64,000 nt of DNA from Flavobacteriales bacterium (GTDB lineage Bacteria; Bacteroidota; Bacteroidia; Flavobacteriales_F; PHOS-HE28). Below the pieces are notes generated by a model. That model saw nothing but the letters and a program-made list of their open reading frames with translations, ran no database searches and had not been told where the DNA came from. Positions within the stretch are counted from its first letter, which is position 1. Each line of letters begins with the position of its first letter. The position numbers and the translations under genes were made by a program. Positions 17,701 through 25,264 of this stretch are shown here, in pieces. Location: the NCBI GenBank assembly GCA_016700415.1, contig CP065018.1, positions 2,300,001 to 2,364,000 on the forward strand. Direction: 5' to 3'.

Positions 17701-18179
17701 TAGGTGACGTAAGGGTGCTCCATGTCGAGCCAGAAGCCGATGCGCTTCGTGAGGTCGTTCCACACGTCGGTGTAGCGCATCACCGCCTCCTTGCACTTGC
17801 GGTTGTAATCCTCCACGGAGATGCTCTTGCCGATGTCCTCCTTGGTGATGCCGAGCTCCTTCTCCACACCGAGTTCGATGGGCAGCCCGTGCGTATCCCA
17901 ACCGGCCTTGCGGTCCACGCGCTTGCCTTGCTGCGTTTGGAAGCGGCAGAAGATGTCCTTGATGGTGCGGGCCATCACGTGGTGGATGCCCGGCAGGCCG
18001 TTGGCACTGGGCGGGCCTTCGTAGAACACGAACGGCGGCGCGCCTGCCTGTCCGGTAGGCAGGTCCTTCCGCAGCTCTAAGCTCTGACCGAACGTGTCCT
18101 CCGCTTCCCACTGCTTCAGGATATCCGCCGCCAGCTTCGGAAGGTCCAACTCATCGTATTGCGGGAAACGCTTGTCCAT
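14751..18179 (-). CDS. ileS: Isoleucyl-tRNA synthetase
   Basis: Charges tRNA-Ile and edits misactivated valine. 1142 residues from the ATG at 18179; the long, eukaryote-like class I form that Bacteroidota carry. Signatures: PPSANGLPGIHHVMARTIKD (HIGH region), the editing domain in the middle, WFDSGSMPYAQ, KMSKRLGN (KMSKS loop), then a long C-terminal extension. Near residue 40 the protein contains PTGQAG, encoded by a palindromic repeat (18043-18063), apparently an in-frame insertion in a tolerant loop. A consensus -7 box lies 20 bases upstream of the start. First gene of the operon with the DksA-like gene and lspA. Confidence 0.96.
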   Translation of the reverse strand: MDKRFPQYDELDLPKLAADILKQWEAEDTFGQSLELRKDLPTGQAGAPPFVFYEGPPSANGLPGIHHVMARTIKDIFCRFQTQQGKRVDRKAGWDTHGLPIELGVEKELGITKEDIGKSISVEDYNRKCKEAVMRYTDVWNDLTKRIGFWLDMEHPYVTYKTPYIESVWWLLKQLHEKDLLYKGYTIQPYSPAAGTGLSSHELNQPGTYKPMKDTTAVAMFKVKEDENSEFLFTDPFGDVFILAWTTTPWTLPSNTALTVGPKLEYVRIKTFNPYTHEPNTVVLAKSRVSAYFNEKNKDASIDDYKGDGKNIPWTIDGEFYGHQLEGIRYEQLLDFAQPNDGDAFKVIGGDFVTTEDGTGVVHTAPSFGADDMRVARQHGIGSLTLVDLQGRFIKEMGSFAGKYVKNEYYPDGTAPEKSVDVEIAILLKEMGRAFKVEKYEHNYPHCWRTDKPILYYPLDSWFVRSTAKKERMVELNKTITWKPESTGTGRFGNWLENLQDWNLSRSRYWGIPLPIWRTADGDEELCIGTLAQLKTEIERAIKAGVMTEDPLKNFDTEHPSAAQYDAIDLHKPYVDRITLVSPGGKPMKRESDLIDVWFDSGSMPYAQWGLDYEKLKANDPRPFNAPFDVSYPADFIAEGVDQTRGWFYTMHAISTLVFDQVAYKAVVSNGLVLDKNGQKMSKRLGNAVDPFKTLDAYGADAVRWYMISNAQPWDNLKFDAEGITEVQRKFFRALFNTYGFFALYANIDGFDVKTAPVPMAKRTEMDRWVLSRLNSLLVQVQEAYDTYEPTQAARAIQDFVVEDLSNWYVRLNRRRFWKGEPLGSARGSDKLAAFQTLHRCLEVVAMLSAPIAPFFSDRLYRDLTGGSVHLSDWPKADKSLIDTVLEKRTALAQRLTSLVLSIRKKEGHRVRQPLRKMMVPALDDAMRSDLEAIRDLVLSEVNVKELVMLDPSESKLTKKIKPDFKKLGARLGKRMKSAAAAINGFDQDRIAELEREGRITLDLDDGPLEILLEEVEISADYVPGLSVASEGGLTVALDITLDDELFQEGMARELVSRIQTLRKESGLEVTDRIELHIQRNGGGPFEQAVKAHAGHILAETLALTAENQLLVLELDPAFGTPVEVDLEGAGKCLLALAKAVK
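18043..18063. repeat. Palindromic repeat inserted in the ileS coding region
   Basis: CCTGCCT-GTCCGGT-AGGCAGG: 7-bp perfect arms around a 7-base centre, read in ileS as part of PTGQAG. The flanking protein sequence is normal ileS, so the element appears to be an in-frame insertion of a short dispersed palindrome of a kind often seen between genes in Bacteroidota. Confidence 0.6.
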
Positions 18180-18198
18180 GGCGGTTTTTGAAGGGCCA

Positions 18199-18206
18199 CA
18201 AAGATA
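18199..18206 (-). promoter_or_regulatory. Promoter -7 box for ileS operon
   Basis: On the minus strand the sequence is TATCTTTG, an exact TAnnTTTG match, 19 bases before the ATG at 18179. No clear -33 element. It supports the chosen ileS start. Confidence 0.5.
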
Positions 18207-18292
18207 ACCCGACGGGCCTGCTGATCGCTCCACTCACCGGTATTGCTGGTAAAACCAAAGTCAAAGGGGAAGAGGCCTGCCCCAATTGCGGG

Positions 18293-18325
18293 TACCGAAG
18301 AGGTCAAATGTGGGGACCTTCGGTA
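18293..18325 (-). terminator. Stem-loop downstream of the LRR surface protein gene
   Basis: TACCGAAG-A-GGTC (18293-18305) pairs with GACCTTCGGTA (18315-18325) with one bulged A. It lies 13 bases beyond the stop of the minus-strand gene at 18338. There is no clear T-run, so terminator strength is uncertain. Confidence 0.55.
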
Positions 18326-18337
18326 TGATCCGCAGCC

Positions 18338-20509
18338 TCAACGTTGCACCACGACCCGTGATGTGAAGTTGCCGCGCTCCGTAACAACGTTGACCAAGTA
18401 CACCCCGTTCTGTAACGATGACAGATCGAGTTGATGCTCCAGCCCTGTTGCGATCTCGCTTTGTACCGACCGTCCATCAACCTGAAGCACCGAGATGTAT
18501 TTCAATTCCTGCTCGCTGTTCATTACCAGCAGGCCACTTGTTGGATTCGGATAGATCCGTAATGCGCTGGATCCGACCGCATCCACACCGTTGGTAGCGT
18601 CGATCAAAAACACACACGGTTCCGTGATCACCGGTTGGTTGTAATCGAAGTAGATGTTGGCGATGTTCGTCACACTTTCACCTACCGCGAGACCCTGGCT
18701 CGGGTTGATGCTGAATTTCACGAAGCCGTGGCTGCCGGGCTCATTGGCATTGCTGTCCGGGAGCTGGATGTTATCGAACTGGAATACCAACACGCCATTG
18801 CTCAGCTGCCAATGGTTGCTATGCGATGCGCTGATGTACTTGACCGTGGCTTGATCCAGATCGCTGCTCAGCGTATCGGTCACACGCACGTTCTCGGCCA
18901 AGTAGGTCCCCGTGTTCTGGAAGCGGATGACGTATTCGATCGGTTGTCCGCTCGCCAATTGTGCCGGGCTCATGGCTGCTGGATAAGCGGTCTTGTCGTT
19001 GGGGTCGAAGGAGCCTACCACAATGTCGTGCCAATGCGCGCTGTTGTTCGTAGGTGTGGAGTCGTTGGCTGCCTGCAATGCGTTCAGGTCATGATCTATG
19101 GCCAAGCCCAAGGGGGCGGCAGCATCCGTGTGCAGTGTTACCGTTGCATTCCATGTTGCTCCGGCAGCCAATGGAACAGTCCAGCTCGCCATATTCCCCG
19201 TTTGCGATGCAGGTGCCACGAGGGTTGCGATCCAGGTCTGGTCCGCATCGAAATCGAAGTTGATCGTGGCAATGGTTGCCTCCGTCCCAGCATTCTCTAC
19301 TTGCACATACACGTTGTTGTTGAACCCCGGCCGGGTGGCATCCGCGTGGATCTCGGCCATCAGATCAAAGACACCCGGAATGGCCTGGTAGCCGATATGG
19401 TTTAACGAATCGGATTGCCCCGGAACAATGGTTGCTGAGTAAGCCTGAGTTGTGATACTATGGTAGGGCACCGGACGCCCTTGTACGGTGAACGAACCCG
19501 CGCCGACAGGCAGAACATACCTGCCGTTGACATCTCCACTGCTAAGCGTGTGGCCCGGCATGGCCTCCGCTACACCACTCGCAAAAGGTGGCTCACCCGC
19601 ATCCAGCACCCCATTCCCGTTCATGTCATCGAAGATGATCCCGCTTACTACTTCCGCCGGGAAACAAGCATCGCCAGGGCCGCAGACCATCGGACTGAAA
19701 CCCAAGTTGGAGTCGTTGCCGCCGGTACCGTAAGGGCCAAGATCCATCGGCTCGTTCGGTAAGCAATTGAGGTAGTTGCCGACGCAATTCAACTGCGTAA
19801 GGGATGAAGGCAGCGCGGGTAGGCAGCTCAGTTGATTGTTGTTACATAACAATTGGTACAAGTGTGGCGGCAATTCGGGTAGGCTCGTAAGCTGGTTCTG
19901 ATCCACCCACATAACACCGAGGTTCGACGGCAATGGAGGTAGAGTGGTCAGGAAGTTATCGGGGACGTGCAGGTAGTACATGGTATCGGGCAACGCGGGA
20001 AGGCTGGTAAGCTGGCCGTTCATGCACATAAGCCGATCCAAGTTGGGCGGAAGCGTGGGCAAGCTGGTGATGGGGCAATTGATGGTGCGCAGATCGATCA
20101 AGGAAGCAGGTAGCGCAGGCAAACCGGTAAGTGGGCTGTTTTGGATCTGGAGCGAAACCAGTGTGCTGGGCATCGGTGGCAAACTCGCGAGCTGTGTGTT
20201 GTCACAGTATAAATATTCCAACGAGTCGGGCAATTCCGGTATGTAGCTCACCGGACTGTTGGTGATGTAAATGGTAGTTACGCTATCAAAGTACTGGATC
20301 CCAGACAGGTCGGTCACATTCGTGTTCTCAAAGTTGAGCACCGTAATGAAGGGAGAATTTGAATTGATGGTGTCCAACACATTGCCGGTCATTAGCGAAG
20401 GGTACCATTGCTGAAAGAGTGCCACCAACGCGGTATCCGGAATTACGTACTGGGCACGAGCTTGGAATGACAGTGCGCACAACAAAGGGATGGTCAGAAA
20501 TTTCTTCAT
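18338..20509 (-). CDS. Secreted leucine-rich-repeat protein with type IX secretion C-terminal signal
   Basis: 723 residues; the start at 20509 places a signal peptide first (MKKFLTIPLLCALSFQARAQ). Residues about 55-300 are some ten short leucine-rich repeats of the pattern LPELPxxLxxLxCxNNQLTSLP. Next comes an SdrD-B-like stretch (GIIFDDMNGNGVLDAGEPPF), then a DUF11-like region (SFDPNDKTAYP, then YVIRFQNTGTYLAENVRVTD). The last 70 residues form a type A sorting domain (IYPNPTSGLLVMNSE, ending ASRVVVQR-like FTSRVVVQR). Exported by the type IX system and probably held at the surface; the repeats suggest protein binding. A hairpin follows the stop. Confidence 0.85.
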   Translation of the reverse strand: MKKFLTIPLLCALSFQARAQYVIPDTALVALFQQWYPSLMTGNVLDTINSNSPFITVLNFENTNVTDLSGIQYFDSVTTIYITNSPVSYIPELPDSLEYLYCDNTQLASLPPMPSTLVSLQIQNSPLTGLPALPASLIDLRTINCPITSLPTLPPNLDRLMCMNGQLTSLPALPDTMYYLHVPDNFLTTLPPLPSNLGVMWVDQNQLTSLPELPPHLYQLLCNNNQLSCLPALPSSLTQLNCVGNYLNCLPNEPMDLGPYGTGGNDSNLGFSPMVCGPGDACFPAEVVSGIIFDDMNGNGVLDAGEPPFASGVAEAMPGHTLSSGDVNGRYVLPVGAGSFTVQGRPVPYHSITTQAYSATIVPGQSDSLNHIGYQAIPGVFDLMAEIHADATRPGFNNNVYVQVENAGTEATIATINFDFDADQTWIATLVAPASQTGNMASWTVPLAAGATWNATVTLHTDAAAPLGLAIDHDLNALQAANDSTPTNNSAHWHDIVVGSFDPNDKTAYPAAMSPAQLASGQPIEYVIRFQNTGTYLAENVRVTDTLSSDLDQATVKYISASHSNHWQLSNGVLVFQFDNIQLPDSNANEPGSHGFVKFSINPSQGLAVGESVTNIANIYFDYNQPVITEPCVFLIDATNGVDAVGSSALRIYPNPTSGLLVMNSEQELKYISVLQVDGRSVQSEIATGLEHQLDLSSLQNGVYLVNVVTERGNFTSRVVVQR

Positions 20510-20961
20510 GTTGATGTTGAGCCGGATTCTCCGGGAAATGACACCCGTGAGCTGAAGCGGTGGTTTGCGATCCAATTTGAGCCGATCGCAACTTGTGCTG
20601 CGCCTGATGGTTGACAACGGCGCGCAATCTAAGGTGAGGTCCTCTATTTCAAACGGGATACCACGACGCTTCCTCATAGCGGAAAGGCAACCGTTCACCG
20701 GTACTGCCGGATGATCCCCGTATCAAAGGGTGTCCACCAGCACGCCTTCTTGCGGGGGTACGATGCTGATCTCCGCGAGAGAGGTTGCAAGCCCATCTCA
20801 CGGAGAAGTGCCGGGAGTGCTGGCCCAGCGAGAAAAAGAAGGCCTTTCTCCTGAATAGAACGATTCCAGATAAGGAGTCGTGACACCTTGCACTTTCAGC
20901 CCATTTTTCCCGCAGCTACTTTTGCGGTGGACCAACCGGCGAACTACCGCCAATCCCACGC
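20510..20961. other. Intergenic region with sdh promoter, no gene seen
   Basis: 452 bases between divergent genes. Frames here are short and lack family resemblance. Near its right end is the sdhC -7 box (20917-20924). No tRNA-like or riboswitch-like fold was recognised. Confidence 0.5.
20917..20924 (+). promoter_or_regulatory. Promoter -7 box for sdhCAB
   Basis: TACTTTTG, an exact TAnnTTTG match, 37 bases before sdhC. A possible -33 TTG is at 20888-20890 (spacing 26, long). Confidence 0.5.
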
Positions 20962-21651
20962 ATGGCACGACAAGGACTCTTCGGCTCTTCGCTCGCTAAG
21001 AAGTATTGGATGGCCCTGACGGGCCTTTTCCTTATCACGTTCCTCGCGGTCCACGCCGCGATCAACGCGATGATCTTCTTCAACGACGGCGGCGTGACCT
21101 TCAACACCTGGGCGCACTTCATGGGCACCAATCTCATAATCCGAACGATGGAGCTGGTGCTCTTCCTCGGCCTCATCCTCCACGTGGTGGACGGCCTCAT
21201 GCTCTGGAAGCAGAACCGCGCCGCGCGCCCGAAGGATTATGCGTTTGCCAAGCACAACGCGAACAGCAAGTGGTATTCGCGCAGCATGGGCATCCTTGGC
21301 ACGTTGATCCTGCTCTTCCTCATCGTCCATCTCTGGCACTTTTGGGTGAAGACGCGCATCCTTACCGGCAGCATGGAGCCTTATGGCGTGGACGCCATCG
21401 GTCAGGAGAACCTCTTCGCCTTGATGGCCGACGTGTTCTCCAGTCCGATCGTGATGTTGGTGTACGTGCTGGGCTGCTTCTCGCTGTTCTGGCACTTGCT
21501 GCACGGCTTCAAGAGCGCCTTCCAGTCCCTCGGCCTGAACCACCGCAAGTACAACAGTGCCATCGCGTTCTGCGGCGCGGCCTTTTCCATCATCGTCCCT
21601 CTCCTCTTCGCTTCCATGCCGGTGAGCATGTACTTGGGCTGGGTGAAATGA
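20962..21651 (+). CDS. sdhC: Succinate dehydrogenase/fumarate reductase cytochrome b subunit
   Basis: Membrane anchor carrying haem and the menaquinone site of a type B succinate:quinone oxidoreductase. 229 residues with five membrane helices and several conserved histidines (FLAVHAAINA, LILHVVDGLM, IVHLWHFW, FWHLLHGFKSA) that fit di-haem ligation. The single-polypeptide, five-helix form and the order C-A-B match Bacteroidota. sdhA starts 43 bases later. Confidence 0.95.
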   Translation: MARQGLFGSSLAKKYWMALTGLFLITFLAVHAAINAMIFFNDGGVTFNTWAHFMGTNLIIRTMELVLFLGLILHVVDGLMLWKQNRAARPKDYAFAKHNANSKWYSRSMGILGTLILLFLIVHLWHFWVKTRILTGSMEPYGVDAIGQENLFALMADVFSSPIVMLVYVLGCFSLFWHLLHGFKSAFQSLGLNHRKYNSAIAFCGAAFSIIVPLLFASMPVSMYLGWVK

Positions 21652-21694
21652 CCCGGGCCAAGATCGTATTCGCCATAATTGAACCGCAACTGCC

Positions 21695-23698
21695 ATGAGC
21701 ATCCTCGACGCTAAAGTCCCCGCCGGTCCGATCGAAAAGAAATGGAGCGAGCACAAGGACCATATCCGTTTGGTGAACCCGGCCAATAAGCGCCGCATCG
21801 ACGTCATCGTGGTGGGCACCGGGCTTGCGGGTGCCTCCGCTGCGGCTTCACTAGCGGAGATGGGCTATAACGTGAAAGCCTTTTGCTTTCAGGACAGTTC
21901 GCGCCGCGCGCACAGCATCGCCGCACAGGGCGGCATCAACGCCGCTAAGAACTACCCCAATGACGGCGACTCGGTGTATCGCCTTTTCTACGACACCCTG
22001 AAGGGCGGCGACTACCGCGCCCGTGAATCGAACACCTGGCGCTTGGCCGAGGTCAGCGCCAGTATCATCGATCAGTGCGTGGCCCAAGGCGTGCCCTTCG
22101 CCCGCGACTACGGCGGACTGCTGGACAACCGTTCCTTCGGTGGCGCGCTCGTGAGCCGCACGTTCTACGCCCGCGGGCAAACAGGGCAACAGCTGCTTCT
22201 TGGTGCCTACAGCGCGTTAATGCGCCAAGTGGGCAAGGGCAAGGTGAAGATGTACGACCGCCACGAGATGCTGGACCTGGTTGTTGTGGATGGAAAGGCA
22301 CGCGGCATCATTGCGCGGAACCTCGTGACCGGTGAGCTGGAACGCCACGGCGCACATGCCGTGCTGCTCTGCACCGGCGGCTACGGCAACGCGTTCTTCC
22401 TCAGCACTAACGCCATGGGCAGCAACGTCACCGCTGCATGGAAAGCGCACAAGCGCGGCGCCTACATGGCCAACCCGTGCTACACGCAGATCCACCCGAC
22501 GTGCATCCCTGTGAGCGGCGACCACCAGAGCAAACTCACGCTGATGAGCGAGAGCCTCCGCAACGACGGCCGCATCTGGGTGCCGAAGAAGCTGGAGGAT
22601 GCCAAGGCGATCCAGGAGGGCAAGAAGAAAGGCAGCGACATCGCCGAAGACGACCGCGACTACTACCTCGAGCGCCGCTACCCCAGCTTCGGCAACCTCG
22701 TGCCGCGCGATGTGGCCAGCCGTGCTGCCAAGGAACGCTGCGACGCGGGCTTCGGAGTGAACAGGACCGGCGAGGCCGTATACCTCGACTTCGCCTCGGC
22801 CATCGAACGTTATGGCAAGTCGGAAGCGAATGTCCACCACATCGACAACCCTTCACCGGAGAAGATCCGCGAACTGGGGATGAAGGTGGTAAGTGAGAAG
22901 TACGGCAACCTCTTCGACATGTATGAGAACATCGTGGGTGAGAATGCCTATGTGCATGCCATGAAGATCTACCCCGCGGTACACTACACCATGGGCGGCC
23001 TGTGGGTGGACTACAACCTGCAGAGCACCGTGCCCGGCATGTACGTGCTTGGCGAAGCGAATTTCAGTGATCACGGCGCGAACCGGCTCGGTGCATCGGC
23101 CCTGATGCAAGGCTTGGCGGACGGCTACTTCATCCTGCCATACACCATCGCCGACCAGCTCTCATCGGAGATCCGTACAGGACCGATCAAGACCGACACC
23201 GCGGAATTCGTAGAAGCCGAGAAGACCGTGCGTGAGCGCATCGATAAGTTCTTCAGCACGAAAGGCACCGAGCCCGTGGATCACTTCCACAAGCGCCTCG
23301 GCAAGGTGATGTGGGAGAAGTGCGGCATGGCGCGCAATGCGAAGGGACTCCAAGAAGGGATCGAGGAGATCCGCAAGATCCGCGAGGACTTCTGGGCGAA
23401 CGTCCGCGTACCGGGCAAGCCGAATGAATTTAACCAAGAACTGGAAAAAGCAGGTCGCGTCGCCGATTTCCTGGAGCTGGGCGAACTGATGTGCATGGAT
23501 GCACTGAACCGCAACGAAAGCTGCGGTGGCCACTTCCGGGAGGAATACCAGACCGAGGAGGGCGAAGCGCTACGCGACGACGACAACTACGCATACGTGG
23601 CCGCTTGGGAATGGAAGAACGATCCCGGCAGCGAAGTGATGCACAAGGAGGAGCTGACGTTCGATGCGTTGAAATTGTCGCAACGTTCATACAAATAG
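21695..23698 (+). CDS. sdhA: Succinate dehydrogenase/fumarate reductase flavoprotein subunit
   Basis: Catalytic subunit with covalently bound FAD that interconverts succinate and fumarate. 667 residues. FAD Rossmann motif VVGTGLAGASAAASLAEMGY; covalent FAD histidine His73 in RRAHSIAAQGGINAAKNY; active-site region NPCYTQIHPTCIPVSGDHQSK and HYTMGGLWVDYNLQSTVPG; C-terminal RNESCGGHFREEYQTEEGEA. Middle gene of sdhCAB. Direction in the cell depends on the quinone; with menaquinone both are possible. Confidence 0.97.
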   Translation: MSILDAKVPAGPIEKKWSEHKDHIRLVNPANKRRIDVIVVGTGLAGASAAASLAEMGYNVKAFCFQDSSRRAHSIAAQGGINAAKNYPNDGDSVYRLFYDTLKGGDYRARESNTWRLAEVSASIIDQCVAQGVPFARDYGGLLDNRSFGGALVSRTFYARGQTGQQLLLGAYSALMRQVGKGKVKMYDRHEMLDLVVVDGKARGIIARNLVTGELERHGAHAVLLCTGGYGNAFFLSTNAMGSNVTAAWKAHKRGAYMANPCYTQIHPTCIPVSGDHQSKLTLMSESLRNDGRIWVPKKLEDAKAIQEGKKKGSDIAEDDRDYYLERRYPSFGNLVPRDVASRAAKERCDAGFGVNRTGEAVYLDFASAIERYGKSEANVHHIDNPSPEKIRELGMKVVSEKYGNLFDMYENIVGENAYVHAMKIYPAVHYTMGGLWVDYNLQSTVPGMYVLGEANFSDHGANRLGASALMQGLADGYFILPYTIADQLSSEIRTGPIKTDTAEFVEAEKTVRERIDKFFSTKGTEPVDHFHKRLGKVMWEKCGMARNAKGLQEGIEEIRKIREDFWANVRVPGKPNEFNQELEKAGRVADFLELGELMCMDALNRNESCGGHFREEYQTEEGEALRDDDNYAYVAAWEWKNDPGSEVMHKEELTFDALKLSQRSYK

Positions 23699-23743
23699 AA
23701 GTAGCGCCGGCCGCGAAGCCGACCTCAACAAATACCAAGGCAA

Positions 23744-24502
23744 ATGGGCAATATGAAATTGACATTGAAGATCTGGAGGCAGGCAGGCCCGGACGCCAAA
23801 GGCGCCATGGTGGACTACCCCGTCACCGACATCTCCGAGGACATGTCCTTCCTCGAAATGCTCGATGTGCTCAACGACAAGCTGGTGCGTGAAGGGCAGG
23901 AACCGATCGCCTTCGACCACGATTGCCGGGAAGGCATCTGTGGCGCGTGCAGCCTCTTCATCGACGGGCGACCGCACGGCCCGAGCCGCCACATCACCAC
24001 CTGCCAACTGCACATGCGCAAGTTCAAGGATGGCGATGTGATCCACGTGGAACCTTGGCGCGCCGGTTCATTTCCGGTGATCAAGGACTTGGTGGTGGAC
24101 CGCGGCGCGTTCGACCGCATCCAGGCCGCCGGTGGCTTCGTGAGCGTGAACACCATGGGCAAGCTCGTGGATGCCAACGCACAGCCCATCGCCAAACTGA
24201 GCTCGGACAAAGCGTTCGACGCTGCCGCCTGCATTGGCTGCGGTGCCTGCGTAGCCGCCTGCCCGAACAGTTCCGCCATGCTCTTCGTGGCCGCCAAAGT
24301 GAGCCAGTACGCCCTGCTGCCACAAGGCCGCCCTGAAGCAAAGGAGCGCGCCCTCAACATGGTGGAGCAGATGGACAAGGAAGGCTTTGGTAATTGCACC
24401 AACATCGGCGCTTGCGAGATCGAGTGCCCGAAGGATATCTCGCTGGAGAACATCGCACGGTTGAACCGCGAATATTTGGGGGCGAGCGTGACGAAGGAGT
24501 GA
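23744..24502 (+). CDS. sdhB: Succinate dehydrogenase/fumarate reductase iron-sulfur subunit
   Basis: Passes electrons between the flavin and the membrane anchor. 252 residues. Plant-type [2Fe-2S] ligands Cys61, Cys66, Cys69 (CREGICGAC) and Cys87; then two clusters of cysteines, CIGCGACVAACP and CTNIGACEIECPKDI, for the [4Fe-4S] and [3Fe-4S] centres. 45 bases after sdhA. Convergent with the toxin gene, with only 6 bases between stops. Confidence 0.97.
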   Translation: MGNMKLTLKIWRQAGPDAKGAMVDYPVTDISEDMSFLEMLDVLNDKLVREGQEPIAFDHDCREGICGACSLFIDGRPHGPSRHITTCQLHMRKFKDGDVIHVEPWRAGSFPVIKDLVVDRGAFDRIQAAGGFVSVNTMGKLVDANAQPIAKLSSDKAFDAAACIGCGACVAACPNSSAMLFVAAKVSQYALLPQGRPEAKERALNMVEQMDKEGFGNCTNIGACEIECPKDISLENIARLNREYLGASVTKE

Positions 24503-24508
24503 GCGGGT

Positions 24509-24925
24509 TCACTTCACCCGCCTCAACGCTTGCTTCGGCGTAAGCACGGGCACCAACTTTTGCTGCTTGAAGTCCTTGTCGTTGCTTACGATGGCGTCGA
24601 TAGGGCCTGAAACAACAGCAGCATGGAACTGGATGGCATCCTCAATGTCGGTCCACTCGTTGTTGATACCGGCACTCAGTTCTGTCGCTGTTACTTGAGC
24701 GACCTCCATATGTGGCAAGATCTTGTTCAGTCGACCGATGATCAATTCACGGGGCAGCTTGTACCGCTGCAAGGAATAGATCATGGTCATCACGGAAGCG
24801 GCGGTAACAACGAGTTCCACTTGACCCAAGAGACCTTGCTTCACCAACCGGAACGAATCCCTGTGCGAGGGTCGTTCCTCTTCGAACAGGTCGAAGAGGA
24901 CGTTCGTGTCAAGGAAGAACCTCAT
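24509..24925 (-). CDS. PIN-domain toxin (VapC-like)
   Basis: Putative RNase of a type II toxin-antitoxin pair. 138 residues from the ATG at 24925. PIN-domain acidic residues are visible: Asp6 in FFLDTNVLFDLF, the acidic patch in EWTDIEDAIQFHAA and the late Asp in DAIVSNDKDFKQQ. The start overlaps the stop of the upstream antitoxin gene by 4 bases (ATGA), the usual coupling. The longer upstream frame is an artefact of that overlap. RNA target unknown. Confidence 0.85.
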   Translation of the reverse strand: MRFFLDTNVLFDLFEEERPSHRDSFRLVKQGLLGQVELVVTAASVMTMIYSLQRYKLPRELIIGRLNKILPHMEVAQVTATELSAGINNEWTDIEDAIQFHAAVVSGPIDAIVSNDKDFKQQKLVPVLTPKQALRRVK

Positions 24926-25197
24926 TCCTTCTTTGAAGCTTTCTTCTTCGGCTTGTACCCATATGCATAGGCCAGTCGAGGATCTTCCTCTAAGTCCTTG
25001 ATGGAGATCTTCCCTGAAAGCCACGTCCCCATCTCTTCGAGCCAAGCGAAATCGTCCTCCTTAGCCTTCTCCTTCTTCTCCAACTCTTCCACCAGCTCGT
25101 CCACAATGGCGCTCATGGGCTTGGCCCGGCGCGCACCCGCTTTCCTCAGCATCGCCACGGTGCGTTGGTTCAGACTGAGAGTGACCTTCTTCTTCAT
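24922..25197 (-). CDS. Antitoxin, DUF6364-like ribbon-helix-helix protein
   Basis: 91 residues. The N-terminus KKKVTLSLNQRTVAMLRKAG looks like a ribbon-helix-helix DNA-binding region, followed by a charged helix (SAIVDELVEELEKKEKAKED) and a C-terminal tail that would wrap the toxin. First gene of the pair, with the PIN toxin overlapping its end. A TATCTTTG box lies 7 bases before the start, so it probably represses its own promoter. Assignment to the DUF6364 group is from general pattern only. Confidence 0.75.
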   Translation of the reverse strand: MKKKVTLSLNQRTVAMLRKAGARRAKPMSAIVDELVEELEKKEKAKEDDFAWLEEMGTWLSGKISIKDLEEDPRLAYAYGYKPKKKASKKE

Positions 25198-25204
25198 GGT
25201 CCAT

Positions 25205-25212
25205 CAAAGATA
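25205..25212 (-). promoter_or_regulatory. Promoter -7 box for the PIN toxin-antitoxin pair
   Basis: TATCTTTG on the minus strand, 7 bases before the antitoxin ATG; transcripts would start at or next to the start codon. Confidence 0.5.
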
Positions 25213-25251
25213 CGTACAATGGTAGTCGCTATACATACACCGTCCGCTTCG

Positions 25252-25259
25252 TAGCTTCG
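25252..25259 (+). promoter_or_regulatory. Promoter -7-like box for the aminotransferase
   Basis: TAGCTTCG (one mismatch to TAnnTTTG) ends 5 bases before the ATG at 25265, predicting a leaderless mRNA. The same TAGCTTCG text precedes the start at 58189. Confidence 0.4.
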
Positions 25260-25264
25260 ACCCG

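Noticed and set aside
20510..20961. Short frames between the LRR protein and sdhC
   Set aside because: All under 100 residues, with no motif and overlapping the sdh promoter.
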